Assembly: GCF_000283155.1 (NCBI RefSeq)
Contig: NW_004454182.1
Coordinates: 3,776,630 to 3,840,629 of the forward strand
Direction: 5' to 3'
DNA from: Ceratotherium simum simum
Taxonomy: Eukaryota > Chordata > Mammalia > Perissodactyla > Rhinocerotidae
DNA: 64,000 nt
Every line of letters starts with the position of its first letter. Within the stretch, counting starts at the first letter, position 1. The notes below the pieces were generated by a model. That model was not told where the DNA came from and made no database searches. It worked only from the letters and a program-made list of their open reading frames with translations. The position numbers and the translations under genes are program-made. This document shows, piece after piece, positions 26,376 to 38,542 of the stretch.

Positions 26376-26869
26376 TATTCAATGAAAAAAATGAAATATA
26401 TGCAAACATCAACCATAAAGTCCAATTGATGAGAACAAGCTGCCAACCAAAATGATCACTGCAGTAATATCACATTTCAAAACTATTGTAACACATAGAT
26501 TTCACATGAGGATTATGGAATAGGAAATGGTGAAAGGAAAGTTATAAAGATATAAAATAAATATTTATGAATTTATGTATGATAAAATACGAGGCAAATT
26601 GTTGTTTATAGAAGCTGCTGAGTTGATTTGAGGCAGGCATAACATATTTTATAAAACTCAACAAAAGAACCCAATGGAAGAATGCTTAATTATAAGGCTG
26701 AGAGAATAACACATTATGTATACTGCTTTCAGATAGCTTCTTTCTAATGGGATTTTTTCCTAGATAAACTTTGAAGTGCTTCAACGATGACTTGCTGACC
26801 CCGTGATTCCTTTCCTCCTTGACTTTGATATGTTATATTGATTCAAACATTAAATGACTGTGATGGGTA

Positions 26870-27092
26870 ACATAATCTCATTATTACAATTAATAATATT
26901 GATATACAAATAGTATTACCCATTATTAAAATGTATTAATATTATTTAATAATATATTATTAAAATAATCTCATTGAATATTATTTTATTGAAAGAGTGA
27001 ATTTTATCCAAATTAATACTTAAAACATATGTATGCCATATCTATGTGTATATACATATATAAGTATTTAAATATATAAATATATAAGATAA
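26870..27092. repeat. AT-rich low-complexity block
   Basis: Almost pure A/T with runs such as 'ttatttaataatatattatt' and 'taaatatataaatatataag'. It may act as a matrix-attachment-like region, but that is only composition-based inference. Confidence 0.7.
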
Positions 27093-27194
27093 GTACTTGG
27101 GCAAAATTACATCAGTAGACACATAGACAAATCAAGAGAAGTTCTATTAATTTTTTTTATGAAGGGCTTGCTAAAGGTCTTTCATATATTAACA

Positions 27195-27318
27195 TAGCAC
27201 TCATTTACTCATTTGACAAATGTTTCTTAAATATCTATTGTGTTAAGCATTGTATTATACATCGTTGAAAAAGGAACAGCTGGCTCTGTCAAGAAGCTTA
27301 TGTTCTAGTTGATCTCTT
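27195..27318 (-). mobile_element. L2 3' end fragment, antisense
   Basis: 'tcatttgacaaatgtttctt', 'aaatatctattgtgttaagc' and 'caagaagcttatgttctag' follow the antisense L2 3' end. Confidence 0.5.
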
Positions 27319-28754
27319 ACTTTTACACAGTGTTTTATAGTTTATGACAACTTTGTAACACATAGATTCATACATCTCTCTCACCAACTTTTCTAAGATG
27401 ATATTTATGAAGAATGCAACAGAGAACATGGCTCAGAATGTAAGTCACGAATATGTTCAAAAATACTAATTCCTTCCCTCAGTGACCATCCTTCAAACCC
27501 TGTACCAGAGAAAGTCAAAGTAGGGAAGTTTCTTTGTCATAGGACATTTAACATGGCAACAATATTTTTCATTTTCATATGTAAATATTGATACAACAAG
27601 AGATATCTCCCTATCTTATCACAGTGTGGAGCACATAGAAAGCACTTACCAATATTTAATGAATAAATTTGTTCCTGTTGTTTGAAGTGTCAGTGCCTAG
27701 CCATACCTTTGAACAATCATGCACTTCCTGAAGAAAATTTCTGATTTTAAAAGCAAAAACAGTGTGACAGGCGACCTGGCTTGTTCAAGGTTCTTTGGGA
27801 GCATTCTGGAGCGACACCTAAGCTAGTCTGGGTAAAACAAGGAAGATGTCATGAAGGAAATGCAGCAGGAAGTAAAAGCGGAAGTTAGCTTCAAAGGGAG
27901 ATGAGGGAAGAAGTGTTCCAAGGTTGGATACAAGGAATAGACAAGGAGAGGGGGGAGCGCCTACAGACAATGGAACGTAACTTGTAAGGACAAGAGCTCA
28001 AGGGTAGGAAATAACAAAAGCTCTGCCAAAAGTGTGCAAAAGCAAGCCATGACTATGGTACACATCTTAGCAAAGAGAATATGGAACACATGAATGCCTG
28101 TACATCAGAGATTTCAGTTATGATCAAAGGCACAGTCACTCTCACTCTCATCATCTTTGAAAATGAAAGACAGAGTATGTTGTCAATTTTCACTTCTCTC
28201 CAAGAGGTGGAGGATGCTATTATTCTTAGCAATTAGAGGATTTTGAGCCAATTCTTTCTCAAAAGCAAACTAAAGGATACAGGAGTTGAAAAGTATAGTA
28301 TTATTTTTAAATATCGACATTCATTTTATATCAGATTTTTAAAAATGATCCTCAAAGGCATTGCTTTAACATACACACACCAAATAAATTAACTTATCAA
28401 AGGTAAGATTCTGGAGATTCTGCTATGAAACAGTCTATCTGAAAAACAAAAAAATTTACAACACTTCATGCGGCATTAAAAGAATTTACTCTGAGTTAGC
28501 TGGTGTATGGAAACATTTTTAACTGCACAGAAAAAGAAAGCAAGTCATTGTCCCACTGTATAGTAGATAATCATTTTTAGCTTCTGGGTTATTGAAAATT
28601 CAATACATTCAAGTTCAGAAAAATAACATTGTAGCTGCATTATGGAAATATTATTATGAGATTTTTATATATTTATGAGAGTTTGATAAAAAAAAATTTC
28701 TGCTTGGAGAAATATAATGAGCACTGCTGCATAGAGAGTGCTGATGGCAGTCTC
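27319..28754. other. Intergenic sequence, no gene seen
   Basis: A short 'gagcacatagaaagcacttac..aatgaataaat' piece near 27620-27670 may be an L2/MIR tail. Nothing else is recognised. Confidence 0.4.
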
Positions 28755-29137
28755 TGAGGTGTTTGATTTTATGTGTCTACTTGGCAAGGATGTGGTACCC
28801 AGTTGTTTTGTCAAACACCAGTATAGATGTTGAGGGAAGGTATTTTTTAGATGTAATTAACATTTAAATCAGTAGACTTTGAGAAAAGCAGATTATCTGC
28901 CATAATGTGGGTGGGCCTCATCTAATTAGTTGAAGGCCTTATGAGCAAAGACTGAGGTTCCCCAGGGAAGAAGGAATTTTACCCCCAGACTGCCAGCTTG
29001 CACTGCAGGTTTTGGACCTGCCTGTCCCCAGAATCACACGAGTCAACTCCTTAAAATCTCTCTCTGTCTCTTTCTGCATATATGTATATGTGTGTGTGTG
29101 TTGGTTCTGTTTCTTTGGGAGAGCCTTGACTCGTACA
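28755..29137 (+). mobile_element. Solo LTR, ERV-L type, sense, with 5-bp duplication
   Basis: Starts tgaggtgtttgattttatg then tgtctacttgg. It continues with gtcaaacaccagtatagatg, 'aatgtgggtgggcctcatct' and 'ggttctgtttctttgg', and ends 'ccttgactcgtaca'. Flanks gtctc (28750-28754) and atctc (29138-29142) fit the 5-bp duplication of this LTR class. A short TG-repeat lies near 29090. No internal retroviral sequence adjoins. Confidence 0.82.
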
Positions 29138-29159
29138 ATCTCTCTTATATAATCCATGT

Positions 29160-29312
29160 TTATTGTTTGATTCATCTGACAGATATTTATTGAGTACCTA
29201 TGGTATGCCTTGCTCTGTACTCAGTTTTGGAAGTATAATAATAAGAAAAAGCTAACACAGACTCCACCCTCATGGAGTTTAAAACACGGTGGTTAGTCAG
29301 CGCCTCAAAAAT
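29160..29312 (-). mobile_element. L2 3' end fragment, antisense
   Basis: 'cagatatttattgagtacct', then 'atggtatgccttgctctgta', then 'ccaccctcatggagttta' is a clear antisense L2 3' end. Confidence 0.65.
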
Positions 29313-31326
29313 TGGTTGTTACAACAAAAAAAATCTAATTATAACGTGGGGTTCCAACTAGCCTGACTTCAGGCGGACTAATCTTTATTTTCCACATATA
29401 TTATCGCTAATCCCCAGGCTTGTTTCTACCTACTTCGGAATCAGTTCTTCTTCTCTACACATTATCTTCTTATAGGAAAGCAAGAATACATACTCCCATA
29501 CTGGGTAGTGGATGCTATGGGCACCCTGCCCAGATTACCTCACCAGGCTGGCACATCCATCTCTAGGCTGCTGCAGAAAATTACTCCTACCCTGAAGGAA
29601 ATCATCACCATCCAGGATACACTCTTTGAAAGTCAACAGCCAAGGAATGACTGACGTGAGGATAAAAAAACACAGCTCCTTTTCCTTGGTGGAAGCAATT
29701 TTTTTGCTGCAATTCACGCTGCAGAGCTCCCCATGAGAGTAGGCTGAAAACAATATCTTTGTTTGACTTTCCTCCTCTTCCCAATTGGTGTTTCCCACTT
29801 TCCTTCCAAAAGCACTCTCTCAGTAAGTCACCTTCATAAAAATCTGCATTTCAGGTTCTGCTTATAGGGATCATATCCTAAGACATCCTTTCTTGAGGAG
29901 AATCATTCCTACTATTGGACAAGTGACAGGTTCCTGTTCTTCCACCAATAAATTAGTCTAAAGCCTGGGTGTCCATTAGAGATGGTTCCTGTGTGTGCCA
30001 CACATTCTAACTCCCACTCCAAGCATGAAGCAGGAGACTATTTTCTCAGGAAGATTTTCCATTAAGCACCTCACATGGAGCTCTGTCTAGGTCTCTGTGG
30101 CTGCAGTTTTGAATATTGTAACATTTCCAATTTATCCACACACAGTATTTTCCCTAAATTACTCCCACATGACTAGGGAACTAGGGACATAATCAACACT
30201 CCTCTGCAATGATCTAAACTTTGGACTTGAGTCTTGGTCCCCATCCAGATGTCCCCTTGTGTCCTGTCCTTTCCCGTTACCTCTGTCATCTGCACTCTAC
30301 CAGTTTCGCTCTTTTCCATCTTACTTGTTTTAATCACTTTGAAACACAAAGATAAGGGATCACAATGCTGATGTGCATTTATCCATGGGTCTAATCCATA
30401 ATTTATAAGGCATGGTCATAATGAACATACGAGGGAGACACACCGCCGTATTCCTCTCAATAGGCCAAAGACCCAAATATCCATGATAGGTTGAAATATC
30501 AATGATGTGCCACTGTCTTGTTAAAAAAAAAAGTTATATTATATTTTAATCAAAAAGTTTTCAATTAGGTCTAATTTTATAATTCTTATTCAACACTATC
30601 CACCTCTGCTGATGATAAAAGTGAAATATCAAAGTCTATTACAAACATATTAGAAAGCAAATTTAGTAAATGATTATAGAAGACTACAGGCTTTATGTAA
30701 AAATTTACACAAAGTTTTCAAAAGAAAAAATACCCAAAATAAAAATGGTAAAGTGAGTAACTAGTTGGAAAATTTATTTGTAGAAAGATTTTGGCATTTT
30801 TAGCATCAAGATAATAATACTGTGTACATTTATATTTGGGTGCACTGATGTGAGTAAAAGAAGGAGATTGTGTTGCAAGTTATAAGGTCATAGAGTTTAT
30901 TATATAAATCAATCAACTAATCAAAAAGTATTGATCTCTAAGAAGAGAGAAAGAAAGCATATAAAAGATGACCTTTTAGTAAATTTCTCAATTATTCTAG
31001 TTACAAGTTGATAAAATGAATTAGTTTTTATGGACATGAAGCTTACTGCCTCAAGTATTCAAGTATCATAAATTTTAGCCTGAGTTATTCTCATAAGCTG
31101 GAGAAATGATCCACAGTCAAATTAATTTATTAACTAAATCTGAAAGGGAACACTGTGTGCAAAAATAAGGATGTATGAGAAAAGAAATCTCCTTAGGGAA
31201 AGAGAAATCCTTTGATATGAGTGCAATAGGGGACATAGGGAGGGTCGCCAGAGGCAATGAGACACACGGGTGACACATTACAATAGGGGTACATGCCTTA
31301 TGAGCAGATTCCTTTATTTATTTTAT
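29313..31326. other. Intergenic sequence, unassigned, possibly LTR-derived in part
   Basis: About 29440-29890 is less AT-rich than its surroundings and ends with 'catttcaggttctgcttata' followed by 'gggatcatatcctaagaca', which resembles an LTR 3' end. I cannot name a family. The 87-codon minus frame at 29535-29798 lies inside it. The rest has no recognisable gene or repeat. Confidence 0.3.
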
Positions 31327-31327
31327 T

Positions 31328-31434
31328 AATGTTTCTCAAAAGTGGCGTCAGAATTACACTGCGGCATTCTTTAACAATGAGGATTCTCCCAACAGGGGAT
31401 TTTATGATCACTACAGTTTGAGAATCACTCTGTA
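31328..31434 (+). mobile_element. Possible MER5-type fragment
   Basis: Starts near 'tgtttctcaaaagtggcgtc' and ends 'acagtttgagaatcactctg', like the inverted ends of a MER5 element, but diverged and without a duplication. Confidence 0.35.
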
Positions 31435-31439
31435 GTAAT

Positions 31440-32194
31440 GGAGAATCCTAGAAGGGTTTCAAACAGAAGTGTAACAGTAAGAAGTGAGGGAAGAAATAAG
31501 AAAGAATTAAGAAAGAAGGAAAGAGAGCTATTACCAAATGCAAAAAAATATAGAATACATGGAACAAAATCAAGTTCTAAATTAGAGGCAATGGATCATT
31601 ATTGGAATCATAAATATATTTCAGTCCTGTTTTTCAATCTGTGTTGCATAGGATAATCCTATAAATATAGTCAGAAAAGCATATTTTGGAGAAATTCAAG
31701 AATTACCATAACAAACACTTTCAAACAAAGTGAATAATTAAATGGAGAGTTGCATCATTACATTTTTTCCTTTCAAATAGTCTTCTCAGGAGACATATTA
31801 TCTTCTAACCAATTTTGATTTTATAAAATTTCAACTTGATTGAAACTAATTTGTACTAACCAGAGGATGTAGTTATATCTCCAAATATTTTTTGGTGGTG
31901 AGATCAGGACTGGAGGAGTAAGTTTTGAAGCTTCAGTAGCTAATACTGTGAGCGTACAAAACAAAATTAAATTCTGGAGTATTTTATCTTTTTATAATTA
32001 GTTTAAAAGTCCTGGAAAGAGCAAACTTAAATCTCAGTGGGTTCCTTGTGAAACAAATAGCTACTAAAAATACTCTTAATTGTCACAGGAAACATACCCG
32101 CCGAAGCCTTTGGTTCAGACGGAGGCCAAGTTAAAAACTTTTAGAACTAAAAAAAAGATTTTCTGTTGCTGCAAAACATCTTCCCAGCAGATAA
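31440..32194. other. AT-rich intergenic sequence, no gene seen
   Basis: Contains a purine-rich stretch near 31480-31530. The 72-codon frame at 31438-31656 has no motif. Confidence 0.4.
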
Positions 32195-32616
32195 TTTTAG
32201 TTCCTTAGTTTTAAGAACCTTGGGGATATCTGAGTATCCATGTTTCCTAGATTTGAGACTGCTATCTAGCCCTTTGGGTTCCTCATGCCAGTGAATCAAT
32301 AGGAAAAGAAGAAATTATACTGGCTGGAGTGATTGATCTTGACTATCAAAAGATATTAGTTTTCTACTACATAACATGTGATAAGAAAGGATATGTCTAA
32401 ATTGAACAAGATCCACTAGGTTTCTTCTTAGTACTCCCATGCCCTGTGATGAAAGTAGTTGGAAAACTACAAAATTCAGTTCAAGCTGTACTACTAGTGG
32501 CAAAGATCCTACAGAAATTAAGGTTTGGGTAATGCTCCCAGGCAAGATTCCAGCTGAGTGTTTGTTGAGGGCAAAAGGAATACGGAATGGGTAGTGGAGG
32601 AAGGTAGTTATAAATA
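32195..32616 (+). pseudogene. Endogenous retrovirus pol 3' remnant (left part)
   Basis: I recognise this as the region at and just after the integrase C-terminus of an ERV-L-like element, sense strand. 'tttgggttcctcatgccagt', 'actggctggagtgattgatc', 'tactcccatgccctgtgatg' and 'ggaatgggtagtggaggaag' occur in the family's order. The frame is broken by stops and indels, so no product is possible. The same region appears again at about 56540-57440. It is interrupted at 32617 by a MER8 transposon and resumes at 32825. The 148-codon minus frame at 32315-32761, the longest in the window, lies antisense across this remnant and the transposon and is not a gene. Confidence 0.6.
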
Positions 32617-32822
32617 CAGTCATGACCCGCATAACAATGTTTTGGTCAACAACAGACTGCACACACGACGGTGGTCCCCTAAGAGTAGTACCGTATAGCC
32701 TATACCAGTAGGCTATACCATCTACGTTTGTGTAAGTACACTCTATAATGTTCCACAACAACGAAGTCGCCTAATGACGCATTTCTCAGAAGGTGTCCAC
32801 CTCGTTAAACAATGCATGACTA
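32617..32822 (-). mobile_element. MER8-type Tigger DNA transposon inside the ERV remnant
   Basis: The left end is cagtcatgacccgcataaca and the right end is 'gttaaacaatgcatgacta', imperfect inverted repeats. The interior has 'cacacgacggtggtccccta', 'gtaggctataccatctacg' and 'cgcctaatgacgcatttctc', typical of MER8/Tigger2. Flanking TA dinucleotides at 32615-32616 and 32823-32824 are the expected TA target duplication. At 206 bp it is internally deleted and non-autonomous. Strand follows the usual MER8 orientation. Confidence 0.88.
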
Positions 32823-32824
32823 TA

Positions 32825-32905
32825 CCAGCTACAATCACGTGACCAGTGGCAAAACCAAGGATGAAAATAGTTACGAGTATTTCTCCTTATTTTGATATAA
32901 TTATG
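32825..32905 (+). pseudogene. Endogenous retrovirus pol 3' remnant (right part)
   Basis: 'ccagctacaatcacgtgacc' continues directly from the sequence that ends at 32616, and goes on to 'gagtatttctccttattttg'. It was one piece before the MER8 insertion. It is non-coding now. Confidence 0.5.
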
Positions 32906-33266
32906 TTTGTGTTTATTTTAGCCAATTACTTATCTTTCTTCCACTCTCTCTCTTCTCCATATCCTCTAAAATAAGATGTATTAACAGTAATTGATGTTGT
33001 ATCTTAGTCATTAAGTTACTGGATATCAGAAGGGGAGTATAATTCATCTAGAATGAACGTCATGAGAAGAATGAACATCATCCAAAGTCAAAAAAGGTGA
33101 CTTTATATCATCTTCTGGGAAGGGATTAGCACTTTTTCAATTGGATGCAGGATAATTGTTTCATGTTAGGCAGAATTGTGACTATGTTATTGTCATTAAA
33201 GATTAAATACAGGTTAAGGAGAAGTGTGTGGTTGCCAAGTTGATTAGGAGTAGACTCTGATGACTT
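32906..33266. other. Intergenic sequence, nothing recognised
   Basis: No gene or repeat motif was recognised between the ERV remnant and the next LTR. Confidence 0.4.
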
Positions 33267-33829
33267 TGTAATGTGTCAACCTGGCTAGGCTGAACTACAT
33301 TTTCCAGAATATACTCTCTTTTAAGCTTCTGGATAGGGTGGGCCACCAGAAAGATTCTTGTGAAGACTTAGAGGATAGTGGTACAGCACAGCCATCATGT
33401 TGCTCACACCGTTGTGTCTGACCTGCTGTCTTACCTCCTTGGCAGCAGTTGGACCGGAGACTGTTCCAACTTCCCTTGGACACTCCTTCTCATGGGGCAG
33501 CGGTGCATGTTTACCTCCATGACACAGGTCCCCAGCCTCTTCAGGACACTCATCCCACTAAGGTCAATGTCAACAAAAACTCATATGGCTTCAGTCTACC
33601 CTCGGGGGCTGCAGCTCGTGTGTCTGGTTTCCAGCTTGTTCTAGGTATCCCCCATACCTTACATCCATCTTCTCTTCCCAATTGTCTGCCCTTCACCATC
33701 CAGCATCAGATAAAAACTCAGCAGCTTTATATAGACTGCATAACCAGCTCCTATGCTTGCATAAGAATATATCCCTGTGAAACATATATATTGTTACTAT
33801 TTTGAGCTGATTAAATCCTGACAGATACA
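33267..33829 (+). mobile_element. LTR-like element, sense, family not named
   Basis: Starts tgtaatgtgtcaacctggct and ends 'gattaaatcctgacagataca', with the TG...CA ends and 'tgtgtcaac' head shared with the ERV-L-type LTRs at 14024, 28755 and 62548. The interior is C-rich compared with its flanks. No target duplication was found. The 88- and 118-codon plus frames at 33378-33805 lie entirely inside and are not supported as genes. Confidence 0.5.
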
Positions 33830-33929
33830 TATAATAACACAGAAAGCTAATGCTAGAAATTTCTAAATTACTAATCCCATTTATTTTACCGTAATTGATA
33901 ATACACTACACAAATGTTCCATCGTCAAG

Positions 33930-34769
33930 TGTCAGAGGAAATCCTTTATCCCATATGTGAAAAGCTGCATTTTGACAAAGATTCATTCCTTGACCAAACT
34001 CTAGTCAGGCTCCTCTGAGCTCTCTTCTTGACTAGTCCTCAACCTTGGCCTATGAAAGCTGTAGACACTCAGCACGGAAGAATTCGTTCACCCACACCCC
34101 ACCCCCAACACACAAAACACTCTGAGACTTGAAAAAACACTAGCATAGGTTCTAACTGCTCAGGGCCGCATCCCTAGGATAATGACTCCAGTATCCTTAA
34201 GTTCTTGCTTAAGAAAGCTCAAAGCTGCTGGGAGAATTTACTGTTTGTTCCAGCCGAAACCCAGTGACAGGCAGATAAACCTCCTCTTAGAGCAGTTACT
34301 TTAGAAAGCTTGCATTATAAATCCTTTCTCAGTCCTTCTGAGATGTAAATCTTCTACCACCCAGAACTGTCTTCTCAAGGACCTGAATGCCCTCTCTTTA
34401 AAATGCAAAGATTCAAGGAGATAACTCTCCCTCTAGTTCCCTGTGGGAGGATGAGAAGCTAATTTCAGTGAGCACCATGCTCCAACTTGCACCACTGCCT
34501 CCTGTTATAAAAATAGGAGAAGTTTGTTTCTCCTCTGGATATTAGCCAATTAATAAACCCAGATGTCCTGGTCACATGGATGAAACCTCTTAACACTACT
34601 CAGTCCCCTTCCCTTCGCACAGCCCAGCCTTGGAAATGTCTCCTGCCCTTTGTTGTGATGAAATTGAGTTCAGTTCACCCTGGACCTTCTTCCCTCTTGT
34701 AATAGTTATCACTGAATAAAATCTATCCTGACTCCTGTAACTAGTGTCCAGCTTTGTTTATCTTTAACA
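33930..34769 (+). mobile_element. Long LTR (about 840 bp) with polyadenylation signal
   Basis: Starts tgtcagaggaaatccttta and ends 'tgtttatctttaaca'. It holds a TATA-like 'tataaaaataggagaag' near 34505 and an 'aataaaat' signal near 34715, placed as in an LTR U3-R-U5. The phrases 'caaagctgctgggagaattt' and 'gccctttgttgtgatgaaat' are ones I know from a widespread mammalian LTR whose name I am not sure of. No internal genes follow. Confidence 0.6.
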
Positions 34770-36139
34770 GTTAATTTCTTTTAGGATCTATGTATTGAGC
34801 TACCACTCAGACTACTGTGGCTCTGAGAAATACTATGGCCCAAACATAGACTTGGAGATGTGTTTCACTTGTACCTTTGTCACCTTTGAGGGATAAATTT
34901 GAAAGCCTCATTGGTTTCAAGATCTTTCAGAAATTTTCATAAACTAGAGAAAATCGAACCCAATAATTATTCCCAAGTTATATCTAAGCAGTTTAAAGCT
35001 TAGAAGCCATAAGGATAAGACTGGGAGTAGCTGATTAAAATGTATTTATTTTAGGGGACACTACATCCCTTAAACTTGACAAAGGCTTAGCAGAGGATCA
35101 TAGAAATTCCAAAGTGATTCCTTGTTATCTGAACTCAAGAACATTTTCCAAAATATGAAGAATAGTATGAGCCTACAATTTCAGGTTTCTAAGTAGCTAT
35201 TCTCTTATTTAGACATGATTAAAAATATATATTTTCCAAAGGAAAGTAGACAGAAAAGACCTTTGATTTTGCTGTATAGAAAAGTCTTTAATTTTCAAAA
35301 ATACAAATTTAATTTAGTTTATTCTACAATAAATTTTGGGTAAATAAGTTTTCTTTTTATTTTCCATACATACAAAGAAATTTTACTTAGACAAAAGTAA
35401 CTACCTCTTGCTATACCCAGTAGTGAGCGTACCTCTGTAGATTTGTGGTTTACTACAACGAAATTACAGATTTATATATAAATTAGGGGAAAGAGGTAAA
35501 TGAATGCCAGGTTGTACTATATCCCCTGGTCAAATTCTTACCCTATAAATGAAACCATTCTGACTTACGTTGAATGTCCTTGTAGTCAACTACCTACCTA
35601 ACTAGAGTGTTAAAATATCAGATAGATAAATCTAAGAAAGCAGACACACTGACTCCTTGTCTAATGACTTCTTAAAAGTTCCTCTTGGATTTGATGCAAT
35701 CAACATAAATGGTCTTGTCACTTTCCTTTCCTATTGATTTTTCTGAATATCATCTTCTTTAACTTAAAAGGTCAGTGTGAAACACAGAGTTTGTGTATAA
35801 TGCTGAACAAATTGGTGTGTTTACTTATTCAACCAAAGCGCTGAATAATGTTTTCTTAATTTTGATCTATAATTTGACCAAATTATAACACTTCTCCTGG
35901 TCTTTGAACTGGTATTACTTCATCATAAGACTTTCAATCTAAATCTAGTGCCATGCAAAACAATAATAAGGCCAATGTACATTTCTATACATTAGTGGGG
36001 AAAAAATAGAGTTGGACTTACTTATTTAGACTAACTATCATAGCTTATGTCCTGATTGTATGTTTCTGTAAATTAACAAAATTAATCTGTTTTAGCCAAG
36101 GTGGTTTCTGTGCTGACCACATGTGAGAACATTTTGGTT
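34770..36139. other. AT-rich intergenic sequence, no gene seen
   Basis: No open frame over 60 codons and no repeat signature was recognised. Confidence 0.45.
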
Positions 36140-36157
36140 TTTATTATCTTTATATTT

Positions 36158-36392
36158 TTTAGTAAGGAAGATTCATCCTGAACTAACATTTGTTGCCAAT
36201 CTTCCTATTTTTTTGCTTGAGGAAGATTAGCCTGGAGCTAACATCTGTGCCAGTCTTCTTCTATTTTACATGTGTGTCTCTGCCTCAGCATGGCTGATGA
36301 GTGGTGTACGTCTGCACCTGGGATCTGAACCCAGGAAACCAGGCTGTGAAACAGAGCGTGCCAAACGAAACCACTACGCGCCAGATAGGGGC
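36158..36392 (-). mobile_element. ERE SINE, antisense, diverged
   Basis: Two tail modules ('gaactaacatttgttgccaa' and 'ggagctaacatctgtgccag') precede 'ctcagcatggctgatgagtg', 'cacctgggatctgaaccc' and the head 'ccactacgcgccagataggg'. Many changes indicate age. No clear duplication was seen. The 69-codon minus frame at 36238-36447 is in the SINE. Confidence 0.85.
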
Positions 36393-36989
36393 AAACACCT
36401 CTGTGACCTAATGTTTTAAGTAGTCTGCTAGGACTGGAAGGAGGCATGGACTCTGAGAGAGGTCTGCCTGCCCATCAAGGGCAGAGTAGTCAGAGCTATC
36501 AGAGAAGTTCGCTGAACCCCATATGAGGTGTGCAACAAGACTGCATGTTTTACCTAGTCTCCATTACCCTCATTCTCATTTCCCATGCAAGGCTGAGGGA
36601 CTTATATCATTGTTGAGATTGGGAAGAGAATGTTTCTATAGGCCCAGCCTAATCATTCTGGCTCTTTCTTGTGCAATGAGCTTGCTCACAATTTTTGTTG
36701 TTTCTCTCTTCACTCGATTTCCTTTACAAAGTAAGCCAAGAGAAGAACGCCCTGCTTGATAGGAGAAGTCCGTGTTCATCAGTGGTTCTGTCCATAATTT
36801 TAGGGAAATTTCAACTGAGGAGATGAAGGATATGAAAATATGGCCCTTGGACAAAGTCTCATCCCACAATTCGGTTTTCCACTATTTGTTTTGATCCTTA
36901 TTCTACTCCTTATGTGAATTTTTTCTACCAGTTCAGAATCTAGTGGGGGGGCAAGAAGTGATCATCAACCTGAAACACCAAAACTCTCT
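36393..36989. other. Unassigned sequence of moderate GC
   Basis: Less AT-rich than its surroundings, with two overlapping antisense open frames (78 and 77 codons, 36523-36869). No motif or repeat family is recognised. It could be an old LTR or ERV piece. Confidence 0.3.
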
Positions 36990-38542
36990 AAGGGATTAGT
37001 TTATTGATTCATTCATTGATTCCCTAAACAAATTATTACTAAGCACCTTTGGGATTTAAAGTAGATCTTGGAGATAAAATAAAAAACAAAAACAAATGAT
37101 TCCTGATCTCATGATGTTTATGGCTTAATAGAGAAGATTGATATTAGTAAAATTATCACAATAATACATGTAATTTCACACTGAGATAATATATTGCAAG
37201 CAGTTTATGAAGGAAATTGACCTCGACGGAATTTTTTTTAAGGGATAGGAGTGGAATTTCAGGGAAGACTTCCTTATAAAAATGATCCGTGAGGTGAAAT
37301 TTGCAGGATGGGTAGTTAACTAGGTAAAAGACTGGAGGGAGAGAATTCCAGTTAAAAGGACCAGAACTAGTTAGGACCCACAATCGGGTTCATTTATACT
37401 GGAATAATGAGCCAACTGACTTTACTACAACGAGCCTAGTAAGGTCCGTTGGTTCCTTCAGGTCTTGAAGGACAACCTGTGCACAGATTCTAGGCAGTTT
37501 ATGTTTACTGGGGGCCTTGAAAAGATTTTTTTTTCCACAGGTCCCAAACCTATGTTGTATGGTCCTGACTATGGTATGAAAAAAACACAGAATTCTCAAG
37601 GAATGTGAAGGCTGGTGTGGCTCAAGAGCAGGAAGTGAAAGAGAGGCAGTGGAGTTAGAAAGAGCACAGATCAGGAAGGCCTTGAGAACTGTGTTTTTGT
37701 TATTTAAACAGTGGGAGGCAATTGAAGAATTTTATGATCAGATATGTGTTTTGAAACTGTCACTCTCATTACAATGTGAACAAGGAATTGAGAGGTGAAG
37801 AGGGGTGTTAGAGTAGATACAAGGAGATTAGGGTATTTATATTGTCCAGGTGAGAGATGATAAGCTAAGGTAGTAGCACATGTTTTAGAGAGAGATTTAG
37901 AACTTAAATAGCTATAAGTCATGGAAGAGACAGCTATATCATGCAGATTAGCTATGTATCTGACTTGGGCAATTTAATTCATGGTTGTACTATTCTGGAT
38001 TAGGAATCTTGGATGTAGTCACGGTTTAGGGGAAAAGATGTGAGTATGGTTTTGTATATATTCAGATTCAATTGTATCATACATATGCAAGTCAGATCAA
38101 ATTTTATATAGATCTGAAGCTCATGGGAGAATAAAGAGTTCCTATATAAAATTGAGTCATCATGCAGTAATGGAAATGAATATGACTGTATATACGAGGT
38201 TTCTTATGGAAATAACTTTGATTAAGTCAAGAACTGAGTGAAAATTTAATGGTCAGGTAGGAGATGATAAGTATGCAAAAGAGAAGGAGAAAGATCAAGC
38301 GGAAAAATGTAGGAAGAAAACCAGGAGCATGTGGATAGAGAGAGTTTCAAAAAGGATCAAGCAGTCAACATATTTGCATGATTTTAGATTTCAAGCAAGA
38401 GGACTGAAAAAAATATTCATTGAATGCAATGGCATGAAAGTCATGGGAAGGCTCAGCAAAAATTATTTTAGGAAAGAGTCTCTAGGAGATAGAATATTGA
38501 TTTGGGTTAAGGAGTGCGGAGTGAGTAAGAGCTAAACACATA
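36990..38542 (-). mobile_element. L2 LINE, long antisense copy (left part)
   Basis: Reading from low to high coordinates it follows antisense L2 from the 3' end inward. Motifs are 'ttcattcattgattccctaa', 'atgattcctgatctcatgat', 'gatcaggaaggccttgagaa', 'aattttatgatcagatatgt', 'attgtccaggtgagagatga' and 'gtatggttttgtatatattc'. The copy covers much of the RT half plus the 3' UTR. Stops are frequent, so nothing is coded. It is interrupted by a Tigger-like element and resumes at 39282. Confidence 0.7.

Noticed and set aside
32315..32761. 148-codon minus frame, the longest in the window
   Set aside because: It runs antisense over the ERV pol remnant and into the MER8 transposon; no domain and no reason to be coding.
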